Below, one piece after another: positions 51,904-61,185 of a DNA stretch of 64,000 nucleotides. The notes beneath the pieces are model-generated. The model ran no database searches and was not told the DNA's origin. It saw only the letters and a program-made list of their open reading frames with translations. Within the stretch, counting starts at the first letter, position 1. Each line of letters begins with the position of its first letter. Source of the DNA: Rhodothermales bacterium (lineage in GTDB: Bacteria > Bacteroidota > Rhodothermia > Rhodothermales > Bin80); assembly GCA_951812585.1 (NCBI GenBank), contig OX638318.1, forward strand, positions 2,602,380 to 2,666,379. The letters run 5' to 3'. The position numbers and the translations under genes were made by a program.

Positions 51904-54039
51904 CTACGTGGCGTTGGATATCCGCTTGAGCAACAGCCGAATGATGTCGGCGGCAGCGTCAGCAATCACGGTGCCCGGCCCGAAGATGCCTGTTACGCCC
52001 GCGTCGTATAGCAGCGCATAGTCGCGGGGCGGGATGATGCCGCCGACGATCACCAGGATGTCGGGTCGGCCAAGGGCGGCGAGCGCATGGATGAGCGCGG
52101 GTACCAGCACCTTGTGCGCTCCTGCGAGGCTGGAGACGCCGATGAGGTGGACATCATTCTCTGCGGCTTGCCGTGCCGCTTCCTCAGGCGTCTGAAAGAG
52201 TGGCCCCACATCGACATCGAAGCCCAGATCTGCAAACGCGGCCGCAATGACGCGGGCGCCGCGGTCATGGCCATCCTGGCCGAGCTTCGCTACCAGGATG
52301 CGGGCGCGCCGTCCTTCTGCGCGGGCGAAGTCGTCCGACAGCGTCCGCGTTGCTGCGGTAGTGGCGGGACCCTCAGATACGTACACGCCGCTGGCGGTTG
52401 GGCTCGTCGCATGGTGGCGTCCAAAAACCTCTTCCAAGGTGGAGGAGATTTCTCCTAAGGTAGCACGGGCGCGCGCCGCATGCACGGACAGCGCGAGCAG
52501 ATTGCCGGTACCCGTGCGTGCAGCGTCGGCGAGCGCCGATAGCGCCCGTTTCGCCGCGTTGCTGTCGCGCTGCGCCCTGACCCGCTCGAGGCGTTGCAGC
52601 TGTCGGCCAAGCACCGCGCCATGGTTGATCTGCAGGAGGTCAAAGTCGGGCGTGCTGCCGACGCGGTACCGGTTGACGCCGACGACGATGTCGGTCTGCC
52701 GATCAATGCGCGCCTGCTTGCGCGCTGCCGCTTCCTCGATGCGGAGCTTGGGAAGGCCCTGGGCAACCGCTGCCGTCATGCCGCCGGCGTTTTCGATCTC
52801 CTGCAGATGGGCCCAGCAGCGCTGCATGAGGCGGTCTGTAAGGTGCTCCACATAAAATGATCCGCCCCACGGATCGATAGATCGCGTGATATCGGATTCC
52901 TCCGCGAGAAAAAGCTGCGTGTTGCGTGCAATCCGGGCCGAAAACGGTGATGGCAGCGCCAGTGCCTCGTCCAAGGCGTTGGTATGCAGGGATTGCGTCT
53001 GCCCAAAGACAGCGGATAAGGCCTCGGAAGTCGTGCGGCCGATGTTGTTGTACGGGTACTGGGCGGTCAGGCTGTAGCCGGAGGTCTGGCAGTGCATGCG
53101 CAGTGCCATGGATCGCGGATTCTTCGGCTTGAACGGTGCAATCAGGCGTGCCCACAGGACACGGGCGGCACGCAGCTTGGCGATCTCCATGAAGTGGTGC
53201 ATGCCAATGCCGAAGAAGAAGGAAAGCCGCGGCGCAAACTCATCAATGCTGAGTCCCTGCTTGAGGCCGGTGCGCACATATTCCAGCCCGTTGGCCAGCG
53301 TGTACGCCAGCTCCAGATCGGCGGGTGCACCTGCCTCATGCATATGGTAGCCGCTGACGGATGCAGAATTGAATCTCGGCATGTGGTGCGCCGCGAAGGC
53401 GATAACATCGCCGGTGATGCGCATGGATGCATCTGGAGGGTAGATGTAGGTGTTGCGCACCATGAACTCCTTCAGGATATCATTCTGAATGGTCCCGGTG
53501 AGCGCCGCAGAGGCCGTTCCCTGTTCCTCGGCCGCTACGACAAAGAACGCCATGATGGGAAGCACGGCTCCATTCATGGTCATCGACACCGAGTGGTCGG
53601 CCAGCGCAATGCCATCAAAGAGGATCTTCATGTCCTCTACGGTGTCGATGGCTACTCCCGCCTTGCCCACATCGCCCGTCACCCGCTCATGGTCGGAATC
53701 GTAGCCGCGATGAGTGGGCAAGTCGAAGGCAACCGACAGGCCGCCTTGTCCAGCGGCGAGCGCCTGGTGATAGAACGTATTCGTTTCCTCAGCCGTGGAA
53801 AAGCCGGCATACTGACGCACCGTCCACGGCCTTCCGCAGTACATGGTGTTGTACGGACCGCGCAAAAACGGCGGTGCACCGGCGCTGTAGCAAAGGTGCC
53901 GGGCCTCGGCCAGATCGGCTGCATCGTAATGCGCCTTGATGGCGATATGCTCTGGCGTGACCACGGGAAGGTGGCGCGCCTTTGCCTCAGGGCGTCGCCG
54001 TGTCCTCTGATACGGTATGCTTGTTAGATCAATGCGCAT
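51904..54039 (-). CDS. mutB: Methylmalonyl-CoA mutase large subunit (711 aa)
   Basis: B12 enzyme interconverting succinyl-CoA and methylmalonyl-CoA. The catalytic barrel contains [19 protein letters not shown] and [20 protein letters not shown]. The C-terminal cobalamin-binding domain has the [20 protein letters not shown] segment, with D-x-H-x-x-G providing the lower axial histidine, and the [19 protein letters not shown] tail. ATG 54039 is preferred because it gives the usual N-terminus; an ATG at 54060 is possible. It overlaps the small-subunit gene's end by 11 nt. Confidence 0.95.
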   Translation of the reverse strand: MRIDLTSIPYQRTRRRPEAKARHLPVVTPEHIAIKAHYDAADLAEARHLCYSAGAPPFLRGPYNTMYCGRPWTVRQYAGFSTAEETNTFYHQALAAGQGGLSVAFDLPTHRGYDSDHERVTGDVGKAGVAIDTVEDMKILFDGIALADHSVSMTMNGAVLPIMAFFVVAAEEQGTASAALTGTIQNDILKEFMVRNTYIYPPDASMRITGDVIAFAAHHMPRFNSASVSGYHMHEAGAPADLELAYTLANGLEYVRTGLKQGLSIDEFAPRLSFFFGIGMHHFMEIAKLRAARVLWARLIAPFKPKNPRSMALRMHCQTSGYSLTAQYPYNNIGRTTSEALSAVFGQTQSLHTNALDEALALPSPFSARIARNTQLFLAEESDITRSIDPWGGSFYVEHLTDRLMQRCWAHLQEIENAGGMTAAVAQGLPKLRIEEAAARKQARIDRQTDIVVGVNRYRVGSTPDFDLLQINHGAVLGRQLQRLERVRAQRDSNAAKRALSALADAARTGTGNLLALSVHAARARATLGEISSTLEEVFGRHHATSPTASGVYVSEGPATTAATRTLSDDFARAEGRRARILVAKLGQDGHDRGARVIAAAFADLGFDVDVGPLFQTPEEAARQAAENDVHLIGVSSLAGAHKVLVPALIHALAALGRPDILVIVGGIIPPRDYALLYDAGVTGIFGPGTVIADAAADIIRLLLKRISNAT

Positions 54040-55621
54040 GAGTAATGCCCAGACTGGCACAGAGGCGCTCGTGGAGCTGCTCCAGCAATGTGGTGATCCG
54101 GCACCCCGGATAGATGTTGAGCAGCGTGCCGTCAGGTTCAGTGGTAACGGTTACGATGCACGGCGCAACAGGCGTGCACGTTGATGGCGTAGCGGATGTG
54201 CCGGCACGCACCCATACCTCCGCGTCGCCACTGCTTGCGGCATCGTAGTGCACGGCATAGCCGCCGACGGTCAGAATCCGCTTGGCCAGGTCGCGCAGCA
54301 CAGGCGGCAGGGCATCCTGGCGCACTATCGGCGGGCGGCCCAGGTGTGCGGCGATCTGCTGTGTGGCGCGGCGGATGTGTTCGAAGGGTTTTGCCAGTCG
54401 AAAAGCATCCAGATCGCTGAAGGCAGCGCCCGCATCAAAGGGGTCGGGTTCGGGGGCTGCAAAGGCGCTCACGCCGACCAGCGCCACGGTCCCGGTGGAG
54501 AGCGCGTCTTCTGTGCGTTGCCGCGCCTGGCGAACCAGGCGTGCGAAGCGTCCATCGTGGCATGCGGCAAGAAAGCCGCCCTGCTGTTCCAGCTCCTGCA
54601 GCAAACGCCAGGCCGCCTGTCCCAGGGCGTCCGTAAGCGATTCGATATAATACGATCCTGCCCCAGGATCAGCTACGATCCCCAGGTGCGCCTCGTGCCT
54701 AAGAAGTAGTTGAAGGTGGCACGCCAGGACCTGATCTGGAAGCGCGACTGTCACGGCATCAGCACCGCCCACGACAGCGCTCATGGCCTGGCTGCAGGCA
54801 CGCACCACATCGGTTGCACCGTCGATAGACGAATGCGAACGCTGCGATGTGGTGGCGTGGATGAACAGGGGCGGACCGTCCACGCCGTAGGCAGCGAACA
54901 CTTGCTGGACCAGGTGGCGCACAGCGCGCAGCTGCGCTATGGCTGGCAGGTAGCTGGTGCCGATGCTTACGTCGAAGAAGAGTCGCTGCGCTATTTCGTT
55001 GGAGGACAGGCCCTGCTCAGCCAGTCGCGTCATCAGCACGGCGGCGGCCCCGGTGGCGTAGCACAGCTCCTGCACCAATGTGGCTCCGCGCGCGTGCCAG
55101 TGGCGCGTGTCCACCCGGATTGTCCGCCACGCTGTGCCACGCGCTGCGCGCGTCAGCGCAGCGACTTCGGTCAAGGCCTCGGGCGCAAGGACAGCATCTT
55201 GTCCGATCGTGCCAGAGCGCGCCTTTACGCCACGGGCCTTTGCTGCATCAAGCAAGGCACGCAGGAGAGCTGCGTCACCGCCATCCCAGTGGAGCGTAGC
55301 CTTGTCCAGCGGAATGTCCTGCAGCAACGCCAGCGAGTGACTGGCTCCAAGATCCAGTGCGCGGGCACCCGCATCGAGCGTGCGCTGCGCAGATGCGGCA
55401 TCTGTTACACGGGCACGAATGTCCCAGCCGCCATGCGTCCAGAGCGGGTGTGCGGCCTGGGGCATGTCCTCGGCGGCGTAAAAGGGTGCCGCCGCAAATC
55501 CAGCGGGCGCGTGCCAGGTGAGACTGGCCAGACTTTTGCCCTCGTCTTGAACGCGCCGCACCCAGTCGCGCTTGGAAACGGGCGGAAAGTGTTCTGTTAA
55601 AGCGAGTGGGCCGATTGGCAC
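54029..55621 (-). CDS. mutA: Methylmalonyl-CoA mutase small subunit (530 aa)
   Basis: Non-catalytic partner of the heterodimeric mutase. The barrel region is recognisable ([58 protein letters not shown] and [20 protein letters not shown]), but a working B12-binding D-x-H-x-x-G motif is absent, as usual for this subunit. It is shorter than many small subunits (about 600-640 aa), with a reduced C-terminus. First gene of the mutA-mutB-meaB operon. Confidence 0.93.
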   Translation of the reverse strand: MPIGPLALTEHFPPVSKRDWVRRVQDEGKSLASLTWHAPAGFAAAPFYAAEDMPQAAHPLWTHGGWDIRARVTDAASAQRTLDAGARALDLGASHSLALLQDIPLDKATLHWDGGDAALLRALLDAAKARGVKARSGTIGQDAVLAPEALTEVAALTRAARGTAWRTIRVDTRHWHARGATLVQELCYATGAAAVLMTRLAEQGLSSNEIAQRLFFDVSIGTSYLPAIAQLRAVRHLVQQVFAAYGVDGPPLFIHATTSQRSHSSIDGATDVVRACSQAMSAVVGGADAVTVALPDQVLACHLQLLLRHEAHLGIVADPGAGSYYIESLTDALGQAAWRLLQELEQQGGFLAACHDGRFARLVRQARQRTEDALSTGTVALVGVSAFAAPEPDPFDAGAAFSDLDAFRLAKPFEHIRRATQQIAAHLGRPPIVRQDALPPVLRDLAKRILTVGGYAVHYDAASSGDAEVWVRAGTSATPSTCTPVAPCIVTVTTEPDGTLLNIYPGCRITTLLEQLHERLCASLGITHAH

Positions 55622-55681
55622 GGGTTCGGGTTTGTGGTGGTGCCCAATTGCAACGCTTGCCCGGTTAGATGGGTGCAGTGG

Positions 55682-56221
55682 CTACCGATTGTACGTGCTC
55701 CTGTACGTGCGCACGATATCAAAGATGGCAATGCCGTAGGCCACGGCCACATTGAGCGAATGCTTGGCACCGTACAGGGGAATCTCCAGCGCACAGTCTG
55801 CAGCGGCCAGGAGCTGCTCCTGCACGCCTGTGATCTCATTGCCTACGATGAGGCACAGCGGAAACATGGAACGCGCTACGGCAGTAGTCAGCATCGGCTG
55901 CGTGGTGATTTCCAGTGCTGCAATGGTGTATCCGTCGCTTTTGAGCGCCTGGACCGCTGCGACCGCATCACGTTCGTACCGCCAGGGCACGGTGTCCTGA
56001 GCACCTAAGGCGGTCTTGTGGAGGCCGTGGTGGTTGGGCGTGCCCGTGATGCCGGTCAGCACCAGCTGTTCCACGAGCGCCGCATCGCTGGTCCTGAATA
56101 TGGCCCCGACGTTGTACAGGGAGCGCACGTTGTCGATCAGCACCGTCACCGGATGCCGGGCCGCACTGCGAATCTCGTCGGTACTCAGTCGCGGGATTTC
56201 TGCGTGGGACAGTTTTCTCAC
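55682..56221 (-). CDS. TrmH/SpoU-family RNA 2'-O-methyltransferase (179 aa)
   Basis: SPOUT methylase with the deep trefoil knot. Motif 1 is VTVLIDNVRSLYNVGAIFRT, motif 2 is PLCLIVGNEITGVQEQLL, and motif 3 is EIPLYGAKHSLNVAVAYGIA. The target (tRNA or rRNA 2'-O-ribose) is not certain. The start is GTG 56221 because AGGAGG (complement of 56228-56233) lies 6 nt upstream, one of the few strong Shine-Dalgarno sites in the window; the overlapping ATG would read straight into a stop. Divergent from cmk, 43 nt away. Confidence 0.88.
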   Translation of the reverse strand: MRKLSHAEIPRLSTDEIRSAARHPVTVLIDNVRSLYNVGAIFRTSDAALVEQLVLTGITGTPNHHGLHKTALGAQDTVPWRYERDAVAAVQALKSDGYTIAALEITTQPMLTTAVARSMFPLCLIVGNEITGVQEQLLAAADCALEIPLYGAKHSLNVAVAYGIAIFDIVRTYRSTYNR

Positions 56222-56227
56222 ATGGTG

Positions 56228-56233
56228 CCTCCT
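56228..56233 (-). promoter_or_regulatory. Strong Shine-Dalgarno deciding the GTG start of the TrmH-type gene
   Basis: AGGAGG on the minus strand, 6 nt before GTG 56221. An ATG two bases upstream of the GTG reads ATG-TGA and cannot be the start. Confidence 0.8.
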
Positions 56234-56264
56234 ATATTGGATTCCATCATCATCACATTGCCTG

Positions 56265-56936
56265 TTGATTGTAGCCATAGACGGACCAGCCGGATCTGGC
56301 AAGAGCACCACGGCATGCCTGGTAGCGGAGGCCTTGGGATGCTATCACCTGGACTCGGGCATGATGTACCGCGGGATGGCCCTGGCGCTGATCCGGGAGC
56401 CGCGGATTCGCAGCGCGGCGCAGATCGCGGCATTCCTGGCGCAAGAGCCGTTGTCGGCCCGCTTCCAGTCGGGTGCGCTGTGTCTCTCCCTTCACAACGA
56501 AGACGTGAACGATCAGCTTCGCGGCCCAGGCGTCTCCGCGAAGGCCAGCGCCATTGCCACGCTGGAGCCGGTGCGCACGGCCATGGTGGCTCTGCAGCGC
56601 GCACTCGGCGCACAATACGGTCAAGTTCCAGGGCTGGTGGTGGAAGGACGCGACATCGGCACCGTGGTGTTTCCTGATGCGGCCGTGAAGGTCTTTCTGA
56701 CGGCTTCCATCGACACACGCGCGCGCCGCAGGCATGAGCAGTTGAAGGCCGCGGGTCGGGCTGTTGGTCTGGCCGAGGTGCGCCAATCGATCATACTGCG
56801 CGACAGGCAGGACGCAGAGCGCCGCTTGTCGCCGCTTCGCCAAGCGGAGGACGCCCTGGTCGTGGAAACGGACGACTGCTCGGTGCAAGAGCAAGTCCAA
56901 AAGGTCGTAGCCAGGGTTCGGGAACAAACGCGTTAA
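56265..56936 (+). CDS. cmk: Cytidylate kinase (223 aa)
   Basis: Phosphorylates CMP and dCMP. The P-loop is IVAIDGPAGSGKSTTACLVA; the CMP-binding region includes YHLDSGMMYRGMALA and the conserved VVEGRDIGTVVFPDA; the lid region is RDRQDAERRLSPLRQAEDAL. The length is normal. The start is TTG 56265, as no ATG is available near the conserved N-terminus. It is the gene before rpsA, an arrangement found in many bacteria. Confidence 0.93.
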   Translation: MIVAIDGPAGSGKSTTACLVAEALGCYHLDSGMMYRGMALALIREPRIRSAAQIAAFLAQEPLSARFQSGALCLSLHNEDVNDQLRGPGVSAKASAIATLEPVRTAMVALQRALGAQYGQVPGLVVEGRDIGTVVFPDAAVKVFLTASIDTRARRRHEQLKAAGRAVGLAEVRQSIILRDRQDAERRLSPLRQAEDALVVETDDCSVQEQVQKVVARVREQTR

Positions 56937-56957
56937 GTGGATTGTAAATATATGTTC

Positions 56958-56963
56958 TATACT
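56958..56963 (+). promoter_or_regulatory. -10-like element in the rpsA leader
   Basis: TATACT at 56958-56963 lies in an AT-rich stretch after cmk, with no good -35 partner. It is placed before the two leader hairpins, so it could start the rpsA transcript. Confidence 0.3.
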
Positions 56964-56967
56964 CGCG

Positions 56968-57024
56968 GCAGAGTGCTGCTCTGCTTACTCTTCCACCCTA
57001 TACCAGAGGACCGCAGTCTTCTGG
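56968..57024 (+). promoter_or_regulatory. Two-hairpin rpsA leader, no Shine-Dalgarno
   Basis: Hairpin 1: GCAGAG (56968-56973) with CTCTGC (56979-56984), loop of 5. Hairpin 2: CCAGAGGA (57003-57010) with TCTTCTGG (57017-57024), 8 bp including one G-U pair, loop of 6. The start codon is 16 nt after hairpin 2 and no purine-rich Shine-Dalgarno precedes it. The arrangement recalls the folded, SD-poor leader of E. coli rpsA, which S1 protein represses. Confidence 0.5.
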
Positions 57025-57040
57025 CATTTCAATCTTTTAC

Positions 57041-59518
57041 ATGTCCACTGACCCTGGTGTTCACGAGCCGGACGAAATAGCGGCTATCTCCGCTGCGGAA
57101 ACAGCATTCACGCATGATGGTACAGCGGACGCCGATGATGGTGCGTCCGCGAGCGAAACAGTTCCGACCGCCTTGGCAGACGAAGTTGCTGCAGCGGATG
57201 TCCCGGCGGAAGCCGGCGGATCGGGAGAAGGATTTGAGGCGGAGCCTCAGGCAATAGAGTCGCCGGCAATAGAGTCGCCGGCAATAGAGTCGCCGGCAAT
57301 AGAGTCGCCGGCAATAGAGTCGCCGGCAGTAGAGCCGCCGGCAATAGAGTCGCCGGCAGTAGAGCCGCCGGCAATAGAGCCGCTGGCAATAGAATCGCCG
57401 GCAATAGAGCCGCCGACAATAGAATCGCCGGCAATAGAGCCGCCGACAATAGAGCCGCCGGCAATAGAATCGCCGGCAATAGAATCGCCGGCAATAGAGC
57501 CGCCGGCAATAGAGCCGCCGGCAATAGAGCCGCCGGCAATAGAGTCGCCGGCAATAGAGCCGCCGGCAGTAGAGCCGCCGCGCATGGTTGGCCACACGGG
57601 CCGGATTGTCGGCAAGGTGTGGCGTCTGGAGGACTTGCAAGGCTCGGCGGAGGCCAAACAGCAGGAGAAGACGGACCGCGACAGTCTGATGGCGCTCATC
57701 GAGCCCACCCTGAACAAGGTGTCGAAGGACGAGATAGTCTCGGGGCGCGTCGTCGGAATGGGCGATAAAGATGTGATTATCGACATCGGCTTCAAGAGCG
57801 ACGGCGTCGTGTCAAGGAACGAATTCACCAGCGACGTTGAAGTAGGCTCCGAAGTGGAGGTTTTCCTGGAGCGTATTGAGGACTATCACGGACAGCTAGT
57901 GCTTTCAAAGACGAAGGCGGATCAGGTGCGGCGCTGGCAAACCGTGGTGAGCGCCTACGAAACCGGCAGCGTCCTCGAAGGCACCATCATGCGTCGCATC
58001 AAAGGCGGCATGATTGTGGAGCTTCTGCAGGGCCTAGAGGCGTTTCTGCCAGGCTCGCAGATAGATGTGCGGCCCGTCAGAGACTTTGATGCGTACTTGG
58101 ATCGCCGCATGGAGTTCAAGATCGTGAAGATCAACGAGGCCAACGAAAACGTTGTGGTCTCTCACAAGGCACTGATTGAGAAGGAACTCGCTGCGCAGCG
58201 CCGCAAGATTCTGGACACGATGGAGCCCGGGCAGATCCTTGAGGGATCGGTGAAGAATATCACCGACTTCGGTGTCTTTGTAGACCTGGGAGGCGTCGAT
58301 GGACTGCTGCATATCACGGATTTGTCCTGGGGCCGGGTGGCGCACCCGTCTGAAATCGTGGGCCTCGACGAGGAACTGAAGGTTGTAGTCTTGGACTACG
58401 ACAAGGAGCGGCAGCGCATTTCATTGGGTTTGAAGCAGCTGCAGCCCCATCCTTGGGAAGATGTTTCCAAGCGAATCAAGCCGCTGGATGTGGTGGAAGG
58501 CAAGGTGGTGTCGATCACGGACTACGGCGCGTTCGTAGAAATAGAAAAAGGTATAGAGGGGCTGGTCCACATATCGGAGATGAGCTGGACGGACCACATC
58601 AGGCATCCTTCGCAGAAGGTCTCGCTAGGCCAGATTGTCAAGGTGGTGATACTCAGCCTGGACAACGAGAGCAAGAAGGTTTCCCTGGGGATGAAGCAAT
58701 TCGAGAAGAATCCCTGGGAGGGCATTGCCGTGCGCTATTCGCCCGGCACTGTGCTCAGCGGCACTGTGCGCAACATTACCAATTTCGGCGTTTTCGTAGA
58801 GATAGAGCCGGGCATCGACGGCCTGGTGCATATCTCGGATCTGTCGTGGACGAAGAAGATTCGCCATCCTGGAGAGCTGGTACGCAAGCGTCAGGAGATG
58901 TCCGTCGTTGTGCTGGATGTGGATGAGCAGCGCCGCCGCATCTCTCTGGGCCACAAGCAAATTGAGACCAACCCCTGGACCGGTCTAGCCACGGTCTACG
59001 AGGAGGGCACGGACCACAAGGCGAAAGTGCTGCGTGTGGACTCCCGAGGCGTGGTGGTGGAACTGCCGCTGGAGGTGGAGGCGTACGTGCCGCTGAAGGA
59101 ACTCAAGAGCGTAGAGCGCGACATCTTCAACTCGTACCACGAGGGAGACACGTTGTCGCTGCGCGTCATCCGCATGGATGTAAATCAGAAGGAGATCATC
59201 ATGAGCGAGGTCGCGCGCGAGCGGGACGAAGAGCGCAGGGCACGCTACGAGGAGGCGCGCGAGCAGCGGCTGGAGCAGCAGCGCAAAGAACGGACCGTAC
59301 GCAAATACGCGAAGCGTCAGAAGGCCACTTCAGGACCCACAACCCTGGGCGAACTGAGCGGGTTGGAAGGGCTGCGCAAGCAGATGGTGGCGGCGGAGCA
59401 CAAGGCGGCGACCGAGTCCAAGCGCGGGGCCGATCCCGAGGAGCACAGCAGCAAAGACAAGGAAGCCAAGCCGGCGCTTGACGCCAAAGAGCCGGCGGCA
59501 GCCAAATCGGCGGCGTAG
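57041..59518 (+). CDS. rpsA: 30S ribosomal protein S1 with repetitive acidic N-terminal extension (825 aa)
   Basis: mRNA-binding ribosomal protein that helps initiation. Residues 71-180 are 22 tandem pentapeptides (mostly AIESP or AIEPP). About six S1 (OB-fold) domains follow between residues 215 and 730, for example VNNITDFGVFVDLGGVDGLL-like 'VKNITDFGVFVDLGGVDGLL', VVSITDYGAFVEIEKGIEGL and VRNITNFGVFVEIEPGIDGL. A charged coiled tail with ERDEERRARYEEAREQRLEQ, then a lysine/alanine-rich end, closes the chain. E. coli S1 has six domains in 557 aa, so the extra length is from the N-terminal repeats and the C-terminal tail. Long extended S1 proteins occur in Bacteroidota. Confidence 0.95.
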   Translation: MSTDPGVHEPDEIAAISAAETAFTHDGTADADDGASASETVPTALADEVAAADVPAEAGGSGEGFEAEPQAIESPAIESPAIESPAIESPAIESPAVEPPAIESPAVEPPAIEPLAIESPAIEPPTIESPAIEPPTIEPPAIESPAIESPAIEPPAIEPPAIEPPAIESPAIEPPAVEPPRMVGHTGRIVGKVWRLEDLQGSAEAKQQEKTDRDSLMALIEPTLNKVSKDEIVSGRVVGMGDKDVIIDIGFKSDGVVSRNEFTSDVEVGSEVEVFLERIEDYHGQLVLSKTKADQVRRWQTVVSAYETGSVLEGTIMRRIKGGMIVELLQGLEAFLPGSQIDVRPVRDFDAYLDRRMEFKIVKINEANENVVVSHKALIEKELAAQRRKILDTMEPGQILEGSVKNITDFGVFVDLGGVDGLLHITDLSWGRVAHPSEIVGLDEELKVVVLDYDKERQRISLGLKQLQPHPWEDVSKRIKPLDVVEGKVVSITDYGAFVEIEKGIEGLVHISEMSWTDHIRHPSQKVSLGQIVKVVILSLDNESKKVSLGMKQFEKNPWEGIAVRYSPGTVLSGTVRNITNFGVFVEIEPGIDGLVHISDLSWTKKIRHPGELVRKRQEMSVVVLDVDEQRRRISLGHKQIETNPWTGLATVYEEGTDHKAKVLRVDSRGVVVELPLEVEAYVPLKELKSVERDIFNSYHEGDTLSLRVIRMDVNQKEIIMSEVARERDEERRARYEEAREQRLEQQRKERTVRKYAKRQKATSGPTTLGELSGLEGLRKQMVAAEHKAATESKRGADPEEHSSKDKEAKPALDAKEPAAAKSAA
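57251..57580 (+). repeat. 15-bp minisatellite inside rpsA (22 units)
   Basis: 330 nt made of 22 units of 15 nt; the basic unit is GCAATAGAGTCGCCG (A-I-E-S-P), with variants giving A-V-E-P-P, T-I-E-P-P and A-I-E-P-L. Five identical units open the array. The whole number of codons keeps the frame whatever the copy number. The antisense strand is also open throughout the array, because the repeat is stop-free. Confidence 0.98.
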
Positions 59519-59654
59519 TATTTTCCGGGCGCTACGGCTTGGGCGCGGCGGCGCAAGGGGCATTTGGCCGGGCGCTTGCTAAGGCGATAATGTCTGCTGA
59601 AGTCACCTCAGCCGCAGCAGGAATGCGGCTTGTGCACAAAGACTAACGTACTGC

Positions 59655-61181
59655 ATGACTACGCGCGACATCCTTTGTTCGCTCGGCATTGCAGATAAGC
59701 CACTGGGTTTGGCCATGGGCAGTCGCTACGCTAGCGGCGGCGGCGCAGGCACTGCGACCTTCAGCCCCATTGACGGAAGCAAGCTGGCCGAGGTGGGTTC
59801 CGCTACGGCCAAGGAGGTGCAGCGGGCGGCGCAGGAAGCCCAGGCTGCATTTATGACCTGGCGCAGTGTGCCCGCTCCAGCACGGGGCGAGCTGGTGCGC
59901 CGCTTTGCCGGCATGCTGCGCAAGAACAAGACGCTTTTGGGGGCGCTGGTGACGCTGGAAGTCGGCAAGATTCGGGAGGAGGCCGAAGGGGAGGTCCAGG
60001 AGATGATCGATATCTGCGAGTTTGCGGTTGGCCTCAGCCGCCAACTCTATGGCAAGACCATCCAGAGCGAACGGCCCGCGCACCGGCTTATGGAACAGTG
60101 GCATCCGCTGGGTCCCGTGGGGGTGATTTCGGCGTTCAATTTTCCTGTGGCGGTCTGGGCCTGGAATGCAGCACTGGCACTCGTATGCGGAGATGTCGTG
60201 GTCTGGAAGCCCTCAGAGAAGGCGTCTCTATGCGCCTTTGCGTGTCATCAGCTACTGCAGCAAGTGGTGGACCGTTACGATCCGGCCCCGGATGCGCTGA
60301 GCACGGTTGTCAATGGGGACCGCGCAGTCGGACAGGCGCTTGCGGCATGCAAAGACCTGCCGCTGGTGTCTGCGACAGGCTCGGTCGCGATGGGCCGCAG
60401 CGTCGGGCAGGTCGTGGCCGCAAGGCTCGGGCGCAGCCTCTTGGAGCTCGGGGGCAACAACGCGCTCGTGGTGGCGCCATCCGCCGACCTGGACCTGGCG
60501 CTCAAGGCGATCACATTCGCCGCCGTAGGGACAGCGGGGCAGCGGTGTACCACGCTGCGCCGCCTGATTGTGCACAACAGCGTCCGCAAGGCCCTCGTCG
60601 TCCGCATCCTCAAGGCGTTTGGCACGATCAGGATCGGTGACCCACGCGAGCCGGGCACCCTGGTGGGTCCGCTGATTGATGCGGCCGCGGCCGCGGCCAT
60701 GGACGAGGCCCTGGCGGAAGCGAAGGCCCAGGGCGGGGTCGTGCACGGAGGCGGTCGTATCAACGATGGCGTCCCCGCGGGAGCATACGTGCGGCCGGCC
60801 GTAGTGGAGATTGACCATCGTGCACCCATCGTGCACCAGGAGACATTTGCGCCCATCCTCTACGTTTCGGGCTATGACGCCTTCGAAGAGGCTGTGACGT
60901 ACCAGAATTCGGTGCCGCAAGGGCTTTCCAGCGCGATCTTTACGCAGGATGTGCGGGAGGCGGAGCGCTTCTGCTCACCGGAGGGCAGCGACTGCGGCAT
61001 TGCCAACGTGAACATCGGGACGAGCGGCGCGGAGATTGGTGGTGCCTTTGGCGGCGAAAAAGAGACTGGCGGCGGGCGTGAAAGCGGCTCCGATGCCTGG
61101 AAGAACTACATGCGTCGGGCCACCAACACCATCAACTATGGGCGATCCCTACCGTTGGCGCAAGGGATCCAGTTCGAGTAG
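59655..61181 (+). CDS. amaB: Aldehyde dehydrogenase, ALDH7/aminoadipate-semialdehyde type (508 aa)
   Basis: NAD-dependent oxidation of alpha-aminoadipate semialdehyde (piperideine-6-carboxylate) in lysine breakdown is the family's usual reaction. The catalytic cysteine is in GTAGQRCTTLRRL and the cofactor-glutamate in LELGGNNALVVA. The antiquitin-specific C-terminus NIGTSGAEIGGAFGGEKETG, GGRESGSDAWKNYMRR and NTINYG is present. The start is ATG 59655. It is followed 4 nt later by a class I aminotransferase, which could act in the same pathway. Confidence 0.93.
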   Translation: MTTRDILCSLGIADKPLGLAMGSRYASGGGAGTATFSPIDGSKLAEVGSATAKEVQRAAQEAQAAFMTWRSVPAPARGELVRRFAGMLRKNKTLLGALVTLEVGKIREEAEGEVQEMIDICEFAVGLSRQLYGKTIQSERPAHRLMEQWHPLGPVGVISAFNFPVAVWAWNAALALVCGDVVVWKPSEKASLCAFACHQLLQQVVDRYDPAPDALSTVVNGDRAVGQALAACKDLPLVSATGSVAMGRSVGQVVAARLGRSLLELGGNNALVVAPSADLDLALKAITFAAVGTAGQRCTTLRRLIVHNSVRKALVVRILKAFGTIRIGDPREPGTLVGPLIDAAAAAAMDEALAEAKAQGGVVHGGGRINDGVPAGAYVRPAVVEIDHRAPIVHQETFAPILYVSGYDAFEEAVTYQNSVPQGLSSAIFTQDVREAERFCSPEGSDCGIANVNIGTSGAEIGGAFGGEKETGGGRESGSDAWKNYMRRATNTINYGRSLPLAQGIQFE

Positions 61182-61185
61182 GGTC

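Noticed and set aside
57029-57640. Long open frame on the minus strand across the rpsA repeat (203 aa, repetitive RRLYC)
   Set aside because: It is a by-product of the stop-free 15-bp repeat; the plus-strand S1 frame continues into clear S1 domains and explains the sequence.
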